7,233 bases of DNA from an uncultured Bacteroidaceae bacterium (GTDB lineage: Bacteria; Bacteroidota; Bacteroidia; Bacteroidales; Bacteroidaceae): positions 1 to 7,233 of the forward strand of contig CAJGCU010000102.1 in assembly GCA_904501945.1 (NCBI GenBank), written 5' to 3'. The notes under the pieces were generated by a model, which was not told where the DNA came from, searched no databases, and worked only from the letters and a program-made list of their open reading frames with translations. A program made the position numbers and the translations under genes. Positions 1 to 6,423 of the stretch are shown piece after piece; within the stretch, counting starts at the first letter, position 1, and the number at the start of each line of letters is the position of its first letter.

Positions 1-770
1 CAGACTGCATCCATGCTGTATTCATCTCTTACGCTTCAAGCCTCATCATACCACGCAGCGGAGAGTTTGCCCGTTGCGCCATTCTGACAAAATATGACAA
101 CGTGTCCTTCACGAAGGCATTGGGAACCGTTGTAACCGAAAGAGTCATCGACTCGCTGCTCATTCTCGTCATCACGGCAGCAGTCGTCCTTTCACAATTT
201 CCTGTCTTCAATACATTCTTCGACCACACTGAAACGAATTTAGAGCAGACGCTGCGAGAATTCACCACAACAGGCTACATAGTCACAGCCATCTGCTTCG
301 TCATCACAATAGGCTTCATTTGGCTCATCCTGAAGAAGTTCACCCTCATGACCAAGCTCAAAGCCATTGTTGCCAACATCAAGGAAGGAGTTCTTTCCCT
401 TAAAGACGTTAAGAACAAATGGCTGTTTGCCTTCTACACGATTGCCATCTGGGCAAGCTATTTCCTGCACTACTGGCTCACGTTCAAATGCTTCAATTTC
501 ACAGAAGAATTAGGATTTACAGCTGCCATCGTCAGTTTCATTGTAGGCAGCATCTCAGTCATAGTCCCCACCCCCAACGGTGCAGGTCCATGGCATTTTG
601 CCGTCAAGACCATCCTTGTGCTCTACGGCGTAGCCAGTGTCAATGCCGAAGCTTTTGCACTGATAGTCCACACCATCCAAACAGCTTTAGTGCCCTTGCT
701 AGGCATATTCTCAATCGCAGCACTGAGCACAAGAACCCTTGCTGCAACCCATTCAAGCAATAAACAATAA
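1..770 (+). CDS. Flippase-like integral membrane protein, lysylphosphatidylglycerol synthase TM family (5' partial)
   Basis: The reading frame is open from the window edge (first full codon at base 3) to TAA at 768-770, giving 255 residues. Family members are usually about 320-340 residues, so roughly 70-80 N-terminal residues lie outside the window. Family-type motifs are visible: PRSGEFAR at residues 17-24, GTVVTERVID near 41-50, and the Pro/Gly-rich loop PTPNGAGPWHFA near 189-200. Hydrophobic segments lie near 51-69, 92-110, 140-158, 171-187 and 216-240, indicating a polytopic inner-membrane protein. The GTG at 102 could serve as an in-window start, but the conserved PRSGE motif lies upstream of it, so it is internal. 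Relatives include the membrane domain of MprF and YbhN-like proteins, linked to lipid or glycolipid transfer or flipping; the substrate here cannot be read from sequence. It precedes pepD by 19 bp and is probably co-transcribed with it. Confidence 0.9.
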   Translation, partial: DCIHAVFISYASSLIIPRSGEFARCAILTKYDNVSFTKALGTVVTERVIDSLLILVITAAVVLSQFPVFNTFFDHTETNLEQTLREFTTTGYIVTAICFVITIGFIWLILKKFTLMTKLKAIVANIKEGVLSLKDVKNKWLFAFYTIAIWASYFLHYWLTFKCFNFTEELGFTAAIVSFIVGSISVIVPTPNGAGPWHFAVKTILVLYGVASVNAEAFALIVHTIQTALVPLLGIFSIAALSTRTLAATHSSNKQ

Positions 771-789
771 CTCAATAAAATATAACAAC

Positions 790-2259
790 ATGAATCCAAT
801 CGAAGACCTTTCCCCAAAAAGCGTATGGAAAAATTTCTACGCGCTCACACAAATACCGCATCCATCAGGCCACACAGAAAAAATAGCAGCCTTCCTCGTT
901 GACTTCGCCAAAGCACATGGAGCCGATGCCTACATCGACGAAGCTGGCAATGTCATTATGACCAAAGGTGCCACTCCTGGCTACGAAGACAGAGAGACAA
1001 CCGTGCTACAAGCACACATGGACATGGTGGCTCAGAAGACCAAAGACAATCCGCACAACTTCGAAACCGACCCACTCGATGTTTACATCGATGGCGACTG
1101 GGTGAGAGCCCGCAACACTACCCTCGGAGCCGACAATGGCATCGGCGTGGCAGCAGCCATGGCCATCATCGAAGATGACGCCATCGAACATGGTCCCATC
1201 GAAGTGCTCATCACACGCGACGAAGAAACGGGCTTGGATGGGGCATTCGAACTGAAAGCCAATGAACTGAAAGGCAAATATCTGCTCAATCTCGACTCCG
1301 AAGAAGAAGGCGAAATCACCATCGGCTGCGCTGGAGGTGTTGACATCCTCTGCAACATGACCTACCAAGAAATCAACGTCGAGCCCGACAACATGCTTTG
1401 CTACAACATCACCATCAAAGGCCTGCTGGGTGGACACTCAGGAATCGAAATATGCAAAGGACGCGCCAATGCCAACAAACTCATGGCACGCACTCTCTTC
1501 GCAATAGTTAATACAAAACTAGCATGGCTCTGCAGCTGGCACGGCGGCAATATGCGCAATGCCATTCCAAGAGAGAGCGAAGCCATCGTACTCGTTCCTT
1601 CTGCCATGAAAGAAGAGTTCCTTGCCCTCATAGACAAGTGCAAGGACATCTTCACCGACGAGTACAAAGACATCGAAACCAGCAAGTTTCAGCTAACAGC
1701 CACACCTGTTGAAGAGATGCCAGCAAAAGCCATGCCGCAAGACATACAAACGAACATCATCAACGCTGTGATGGCAGCCCACGACGGAATTCTCCGCTAC
1801 ACCCCATCCCTGCCCGATTTGGTCGAAACATCCTGCAACCTCGCCATCATAGACATTGCAGACGGCAAAGCCGAAGTTATCGTGCTTGCCCGTTCATCAC
1901 AAGACAGCATGAAGCAGTACATTTGCAACAAATATATCGCATGCTTCTCCATGGCAGGCATGGAAGTAAAGCTCGAAGGAGCATACAGTGGCTGGCAGCC
2001 CAACCCCAAGAGTCCACTCGTTGCCATGATGTCAGACATCTACGAAAAGAAATTTGGCAAACGCCCCATTGTCGGTGCATGTCACGCAGGACTTGAATGC
2101 GGTATCATCGGAGTGAACTATCCCGACATGGACATGGCCAGCTACGGTCCAACTATCGTCAGTCCACATACACCAAACGAAGGCTGCCTCATCCCTACCG
2201 TACAGACTTTCTATGATTTCACACTTGAAATACTCAAAAACATACCGAAAAAAGGATAA
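790..2259 (+). CDS. pepD: Aminoacyl-histidine dipeptidase (cytosolic non-specific dipeptidase, peptidase family M20)
   Basis: The product is 489 residues, close to the roughly 485 of Escherichia coli PepD. This zinc metallopeptidase hydrolyses dipeptides, including Xaa-His types such as carnosine, in the cytoplasm. The M20 metal and catalytic residues are all present: H76 and D78 in QAHMDMV, D115 in GADNGIG, E145 and E146 in RDEETGL, D169 in LNLDSEEEG, and H460 in SPHTPNEG. The lid (dimerisation) domain follows from about residue 190, including GGHSGIEI. There is no signal peptide, consistent with a cytosolic enzyme. The ATG at 790 was chosen because its product begins like known homologues (NPIEDLSPKSVWKNF); the frame stays open upstream to a TTG at 739, but that would overlap the preceding gene and add 17 unsupported residues. 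The leader 771-789 is AT-rich with no Shine-Dalgarno sequence, as is common in Bacteroidota. The gene appears intact and sits in the middle of a three-gene unit. Confidence 0.97.
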   Translation: MNPIEDLSPKSVWKNFYALTQIPHPSGHTEKIAAFLVDFAKAHGADAYIDEAGNVIMTKGATPGYEDRETTVLQAHMDMVAQKTKDNPHNFETDPLDVYIDGDWVRARNTTLGADNGIGVAAAMAIIEDDAIEHGPIEVLITRDEETGLDGAFELKANELKGKYLLNLDSEEEGEITIGCAGGVDILCNMTYQEINVEPDNMLCYNITIKGLLGGHSGIEICKGRANANKLMARTLFAIVNTKLAWLCSWHGGNMRNAIPRESEAIVLVPSAMKEEFLALIDKCKDIFTDEYKDIETSKFQLTATPVEEMPAKAMPQDIQTNIINAVMAAHDGILRYTPSLPDLVETSCNLAIIDIADGKAEVIVLARSSQDSMKQYICNKYIACFSMAGMEVKLEGAYSGWQPNPKSPLVAMMSDIYEKKFGKRPIVGACHAGLECGIIGVNYPDMDMASYGPTIVSPHTPNEGCLIPTVQTFYDFTLEILKNIPKKG

Positions 2260-2270
2260 AACCAGAACTT

Positions 2271-2621
2271 ATGGCTCTCAATAAAAACAAAGACCTCAAG
2301 ATGTTCTACAGCATCAGCGAAGTGGCAGGCATGTTCAACGTAACAGAAACCCTGCTTCGCTATTGGGAAAAAGAATTTCCCAACATCAAGCCCCAGAAGG
2401 CAGGACGAGGCATCCGCCAATACACCAAAGCCGACATCGAGCAAGTGCGTCTCGTCTATCACCTTGTGAAAGAACGAGGCATGACCCTTCAAGGAGCACG
2501 CGACATGATTAAGCGCGACAAAGGCGGAGATGTCAACCGCAACATCGAAGTCATCGAACGCCTCAAATCCATTCGCACCGATCTGCAAGCCATCGGACGC
2601 GACCTCAATGCACTCGTCTAA
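2271..2621 (+). CDS. Minimal MerR-family transcriptional regulator
   Basis: The product is a 116-residue DNA-binding protein. A MerR helix-turn-helix occupies about residues 12-33 (YSISEVAGMFNVTETLLRYW), followed by the wing (KAGRGIRQY, 43-51), the second helical pair (TKADIEQVRLVYHLVKERG) and MTLQGARDMIK at 71-81. A short amphipathic helix at about 90-113 could form the antiparallel dimerisation coil. It has no cysteine and no effector-binding domain, so it is not a classical metal, redox or drug sensor. I recall the leader ALNKNKDLK as common to Bacteroidota homologues, which supports the ATG at 2271 over the internal ATG at 2301 (M11). It starts 11 bp after pepD and is followed directly by an intrinsic terminator, so it is the last gene of the unit. 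Its targets are unknown; control of its own operon is possible but not shown. Confidence 0.93.
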   Translation: MALNKNKDLKMFYSISEVAGMFNVTETLLRYWEKEFPNIKPQKAGRGIRQYTKADIEQVRLVYHLVKERGMTLQGARDMIKRDKGGDVNRNIEVIERLKSIRTDLQAIGRDLNALV

Positions 2622-2642
2622 CTGCGAGACCTCCATATTCCA

Positions 2643-2691
2643 TCGGAAGTGAGTTCTGTATTATTATGTAGAACTCACTTCCGACTTTTTT
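2643..2691 (+). terminator. Intrinsic terminator after the pepD-merR unit
   Basis: A perfect 15-bp inverted repeat pairs 2643-2657 (TCGGAAGTGAGTTCT) with 2670-2684, separated by a 12-nt AT-rich loop, then C and six T at 2686-2691. It lies 21 bp after the merR stop. The T run is present only on the + strand; on the - strand the sequence following the stem (TGGAATATGG) has no T run. It therefore serves mainly the rightward unit, though the stem could still slow leftward polymerase arriving from the convergent gene. Confidence 0.93.
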
Positions 2692-2719
2692 ATGCGGTTG
2701 TCAAGTAAAAAAAGGGGAA

Positions 2720-5700
2720 TCACTCATTTACCAGTACCTTTCCATCAGGAGTAATTCCCTCTGCACTAATGTACATTTCCTGGCATGTCGAGTTATTGAA
2801 GAATTCTACTTTTGCCTTACCCGATGCATCCGTCTTTACGTTAGGATTCCAGTAGATGGTTCGACGGAAGTCTGCCATTGGAGGGATAATGCTGTAGTCC
2901 TCCATCTGAAAAGAGGAAGGCTTGTTAAAGCCCTGGAAGTAGGTACGACGAAGCCCCTTCTGGCTTTCGGTAGTATAGACAAAACGTTCATACACATAAG
3001 CGAAGACAGGCGAATTATTTTCACTCAACGTTTCCGAAGTCAAAGCATTCCTTCCATTCAGCACAATATAGATAGACTGCGTCTCGTCAAGCCACAAACT
3101 GAGATTATCCCTTTCACCATTATTTTTTATGATGCTAACACCTCGCCCCTTATAAAGGTCGCCATTCTCACCCGTCCAATCATAAATCATATTCAATTTA
3201 TTGCTGATAAACTCTTGGATTGTTGGAACAGGTTCGCCCTTGTCCAGCATATTGTCCACCTCCCTCTCCGAATTGTAATACAAGGAAGCATTAATTTTAC
3301 CAAACTCTTCGTTCTTGTACATCCAATCATCATTAGTAAAGTAACGCCTCTTGGCTTTCACCGTCACATTCTGTAGAACATGGTTGCGCTCTGTGATAGG
3401 AATAAATACATCATCCTCTTCCTCTGGCTCTTCCATAGACATGAGAAAGAGATTGGGCAGCAGGCGCTTGCGTGCACTAGCCTCCAATGGAGTGATGTAG
3501 CGGGGAACAGGCGAGAACTGGCGATCAATGCCCACATAGTAGGTCTTGCGCTTTTCGTCGCCTTTCTTCATTTTCTTTCGGGTGAAAATCTGCATATCCC
3601 AATCTCCATCAACAAAAGGCATTTCGAAGGCATAGTTACCCAAAGAGTCTGTCACAGTCTCGCCGCGCAGGCTCTGACCTTCTTTGTTGTACAAGAAAAC
3701 TTCAAGACGGACATTGTCCACAGGATTGCGCTTACGGTAAACATTCAGTTTTCCAAACACATAGAATTTGTCTTCAATGGGCTGTATCTTCTCAAATTTC
3801 TCTTGGCCTGTCATCAGATTCCAATCGTAACGACGCCAACCTTGTGTCAGCATTAGCAGGTCTGCACTTTGCCGATGCTCCTTGTCGTCGGCTTCAAAAT
3901 AGTATTCAGGATTGTGGATATAACCTCTCACTTCTGAGCCAAGCAACATCCACGTCTTCATGTTGCCCTGACGGCCGTTGTTCATCGTGGCGCAATCAAT
4001 GGCAGAAAAAGAGATACTAGTGTTGGGCTGTGCATACAGCTCAACCTCTACTTTGCCGCATGGAGCCAACTTTGCGGTTCTCGTCGTAACCATGATACTG
4101 TCGCTGGACTTAGGCACAGGGCATCGATAGAAGAGGCGTTCTGCCCAGATGCGTCCGCAGCTGTCAAATACGGTGAGCTGGCTCACACCCTCGGGAAGTG
4201 AATCCCTATTCAGCTCTATCTCAATGAGCGGAACAGCGCACATGGTATCGCAGCGGAAGATGTTGCCGTTGTGCATCAGTACATAACCAAGCGGAGAACC
4301 ACACAAACTGTCAGTACATTGCAAGGTGGCAAGCAACGTGTCGCTTACTGCATCGATCATGAGAGCGCAACCTTCTTTCTGTGCTTCAGGAAGAGGGTAG
4401 AACTGCACCTTGTCTTTCAGGTTCTTCAGTTGCAGAGAGAGGGAAGTATTTGTAGGCACAACCTCAAAGACTCCCCTACCGAGGCTGTCGGTCTGAACAG
4501 GAACGAGAACCTCGCCAAGGCTATCGGTCACAAAACCATTGCCTTGATAGGCACGTCCGTTGTCATCTACGGCAAGCATCGCCACGCGATTCTTCTTCCC
4601 GGCAACGAGGTTGCCGCCTTCTGGATAGAACTGCACGCTGACGGACGTATTCAGATGGTCGTCGCTGATGCCTTGCGAAATCGTGTTACCATAAAGCAAA
4701 CTGTCTTCGGTTGTACGATGACTGGGCAAACTCTGTCGATGATGGATAGGAGAGATGGTCAGATTGCTATAGTCTCCTTCAGTTGCAGGCGCCTTGAAGA
4801 CCGGGAAAACTCGCGAAAAGGCAGCATTCACGCCCCAGTTCGTCATGTATCTCGTGTAGGCTCTCACCTCGTAGTAACCAGCGCCAAGAATGGTATCCAT
4901 TTTCATCTCTCCATATGCTTGGCCGAGAGAGTCTATGGGGTATTTCATCGTCTGCAATACATCGCCACTAGGGTTGAGCAATTCGACATAGAGCACCTTG
5001 CTTAGGTCGGTAGGTTTGCCGTTGTCGGTACGAGTGACGTAAGCCTTGAACCACATCGTCTCGTTCTCGAAGTAGCCGGTGTTGTCGAAGTGGAGATAGA
5101 CTTTCTCCTGAGGAACAACGCGGTTGAAGTTCATCGCTTTCTGTACATGGGAAAGGATTGTGGGCACAGGGGCAGAAGGTATGTCAGACAATGTTTCTGT
5201 TATGCTCTGCCCTGCTATAGCTGCTTCTTCCCGTGTTCGCAGGATGGTATTCTTGTGCTCATCCATGTCAATCTTGTTGCCAGCATCACCGATGGCATCA
5301 ATCAGATTACTTCGGACTGCAATTCCCTTCTTCGGCCGTTCGTCCAACCTTGTCTCTAGCAGCAGCATGGTGACATCGAGTTCTTCGCTCCGCCCCTTAA
5401 ACAGGAAGCTCTTCACTTCGGGCACTCCGTTACTATAATCATAAATCAACTGCATTCGAGCAGCTGCAGGAACGCCCTGCGTCCTCCGTTCCCGATCAAA
5501 ACGGTTGATATTGATGCCTATTCCCTGCACAATGCCGTCGAAGCGGTAGAGGCGGTAGGTTTCCGCATCAACATACATCCTGCCCGACAGGATTCCTTGC
5601 AGCCCCTCTTTAGGTTGCAAATCAAGGATGTGCATCTGTTTGCCGTCATCTGCCACTACAGTCTGCATGGTGACAGAATAATTCTGCTGCAAGTACTGAA

Positions 5701-6343
5701 CGGAGCAATTTTGCGGAAATGGAGAGAAGTAATTTTTTCCTAAAGGATTGTTCAGCATCATGGGGCCAGTCATCATGAGGACATGAAGATTGCTGCGCTG
5801 CAGCTGGGAAGGGTACCGCCATCCTTTAGGAGTATAAGTCCAGCAACTGCCTGACAGAACTTTCATGTCACGCACATTGACGGTAGAATTGGCTTCCATG
5901 ATGTCCTCTACCAACTCTGCACCCTGCTTGGTCTTTACGGTGATTCGGTTGAAATACAATCTCTGTCGCAGCACATTGTAGCTAGCCGCCAGCTGTTCAT
6001 ATACATTCATCAGGATGGCATAATCTGACAACACAGTCACTTCGTTGACTGCCAAAGGAAGTGGCTGTAGCTGGATGAACTGCGAGAGTTGGGCGGCAGC
6101 TATCTTGCGAGGCTGATAGCCCACAAAGGAAAACTGCAGGGTGTCTCCCTTGGTCAACCTGATAGCAAAATCGCCTTCCATGTTGGTCACAGTTCCTCTA
6201 TTTTCGCCAGCGAGCACGTTGACATAGGGCATAGCATCGCCTGTCTCGGAATCTACGACACGACCACGAAACACATCTTTCTGAGCATGAGCTGAAACAA
6301 TGATCAGAAACATGAATACTATCGAAAAAAAAAATTTTACCAT
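2720..6343 (-). CDS. Exported multidomain protein: CarboxypepD_reg-like, MG2-like and TonB-plug-like domains, no barrel
   Basis: The product is 1207 residues with no characterised function I can name. Residues 1-20 form a signal peptide (hydrophobic core, then SAHA before Q21; no lipobox cysteine, so signal peptidase I). Residues 22-97 are a CarboxypepD_reg-like beta-sandwich (GRVVDSETGDAMPYVNV, GTVTNMEGDF, FSFVGY) of the type that precedes SusC/TonB receptors. Residues 98-340 resemble the region after that domain in other Bacteroidota envelope proteins, including GRMYVDAETYRLYRFDG. Residues 408-520 look like an MG2 domain (EKVYLHFDNTGYFENETMWF). QFYPEGGNLVAG (571-582) and LLMLTQGWRRYDW (829-841) are recurrent family motifs. 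A second Ig-like domain lies at 858-925, an acidic linker at 970-979, a plug-like segment from about 985 to 1125, and an A2M-like strand region at 1158-1207. No thioester motif (CGEQ type) and no outer-membrane barrel are present. It is probably periplasmic or surface-associated and may follow the upstream gene in one transcript. Confidence 0.93.
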   Translation of the reverse strand: MVKFFFSIVFMFLIIVSAHAQKDVFRGRVVDSETGDAMPYVNVLAGENRGTVTNMEGDFAIRLTKGDTLQFSFVGYQPRKIAAAQLSQFIQLQPLPLAVNEVTVLSDYAILMNVYEQLAASYNVLRQRLYFNRITVKTKQGAELVEDIMEANSTVNVRDMKVLSGSCWTYTPKGWRYPSQLQRSNLHVLMMTGPMMLNNPLGKNYFSPFPQNCSVQYLQQNYSVTMQTVVADDGKQMHILDLQPKEGLQGILSGRMYVDAETYRLYRFDGIVQGIGININRFDRERRTQGVPAAARMQLIYDYSNGVPEVKSFLFKGRSEELDVTMLLLETRLDERPKKGIAVRSNLIDAIGDAGNKIDMDEHKNTILRTREEAAIAGQSITETLSDIPSAPVPTILSHVQKAMNFNRVVPQEKVYLHFDNTGYFENETMWFKAYVTRTDNGKPTDLSKVLYVELLNPSGDVLQTMKYPIDSLGQAYGEMKMDTILGAGYYEVRAYTRYMTNWGVNAAFSRVFPVFKAPATEGDYSNLTISPIHHRQSLPSHRTTEDSLLYGNTISQGISDDHLNTSVSVQFYPEGGNLVAGKKNRVAMLAVDDNGRAYQGNGFVTDSLGEVLVPVQTDSLGRGVFEVVPTNTSLSLQLKNLKDKVQFYPLPEAQKEGCALMIDAVSDTLLATLQCTDSLCGSPLGYVLMHNGNIFRCDTMCAVPLIEIELNRDSLPEGVSQLTVFDSCGRIWAERLFYRCPVPKSSDSIMVTTRTAKLAPCGKVEVELYAQPNTSISFSAIDCATMNNGRQGNMKTWMLLGSEVRGYIHNPEYYFEADDKEHRQSADLLMLTQGWRRYDWNLMTGQEKFEKIQPIEDKFYVFGKLNVYRKRNPVDNVRLEVFLYNKEGQSLRGETVTDSLGNYAFEMPFVDGDWDMQIFTRKKMKKGDEKRKTYYVGIDRQFSPVPRYITPLEASARKRLLPNLFLMSMEEPEEEDDVFIPITERNHVLQNVTVKAKRRYFTNDDWMYKNEEFGKINASLYYNSEREVDNMLDKGEPVPTIQEFISNKLNMIYDWTGENGDLYKGRGVSIIKNNGERDNLSLWLDETQSIYIVLNGRNALTSETLSENNSPVFAYVYERFVYTTESQKGLRRTYFQGFNKPSSFQMEDYSIIPPMADFRRTIYWNPNVKTDASGKAKVEFFNNSTCQEMYISAEGITPDGKVLVNE
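6325..6334 (-). repeat. T10 homopolymer within the signal-peptide codons of the 1207-residue gene
   Basis: Ten consecutive A on the + strand read as T10 in the coding strand. They cover codons 4-6 (three TTT Phe) and the first base of codon 7. The run is directly preceded in the coding direction by AAAA. A change of one base here would shift the frame immediately after the start, so the tract is a possible slippage site for replication, transcription or sequencing. The next in-frame ATG downstream of the run is codon 11 (6311-6313). Confidence 0.9.
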
Positions 6344-6371
6344 AACTGAAATATTAAAATAATTCTAGGGC

Positions 6372-6392
6372 AGCTTCGTACCATCTGAAGCT
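6372..6392 (-). other. Short inverted repeat between the two leftward genes
   Basis: AGCTTC (6372-6377) and GAAGCT (6387-6392) form a 6-bp stem with a 9-nt loop in the 80-bp gap between the DUF4369-like gene and the 1207-residue gene. On the coding (-) strand it is followed by CCCTAGAATTATTTT, which is not a continuous T run, so it is at best a weak terminator, an mRNA processing or stabilising hairpin, or a protein-binding site. No TAnnTTTG-type Bacteroidota promoter is recognisable in the gap. Confidence 0.4.
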
Positions 6393-6423
6393 CATTATAT
6401 GATTTATTTTTCTAAGAGATTCA

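Noticed and set aside
102..104. GTG at 102 as the start of the flippase-like gene
   Set aside because: The conserved PRSGEFAR motif is encoded upstream in the same open frame, so the gene begins outside the window.
739..789. TTG at 739 as an upstream start of pepD
   Set aside because: It would overlap the preceding gene by 32 bp and add 17 residues not typical of PepD; the ATG at 790 gives the expected N-terminus and length.
1006..1437. 143-codon - strand open frame opposite pepD
   Set aside because: It lies antisense to the catalytic domain of pepD, where all metal ligands are conserved in the + frame; it is a shadow.
2211..2636. 141-codon - strand open frame covering merR
   Set aside because: It is antisense to a clear MerR helix-turn-helix gene and has no recognisable motif.
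2643..2684. Perfect inverted repeat as a mobile-element end or attachment site
   Set aside because: Its position between convergent genes and the following T6 explain it fully as a terminator; no transposase, integrase or flanking duplication is present.
2699..2704. TTGACA on the - strand as a sigma-70-like -35 element
   Set aside because: It lies downstream of the leftward gene with no properly spaced -10 and no gene to serve, and Bacteroidota primary promoters use a different consensus.
3380..3856. 158-codon + strand open frame opposite the large envelope gene
   Set aside because: It is antisense to the second Ig-like domain and linker of the real gene; it has no family resemblance and no leader.
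4271..5005. 244-codon + strand open frame opposite the large envelope gene
   Set aside because: It is antisense to a gene with recognisable domains, shows no domain or signal of its own, and its composition looks like a reverse-complement shadow.
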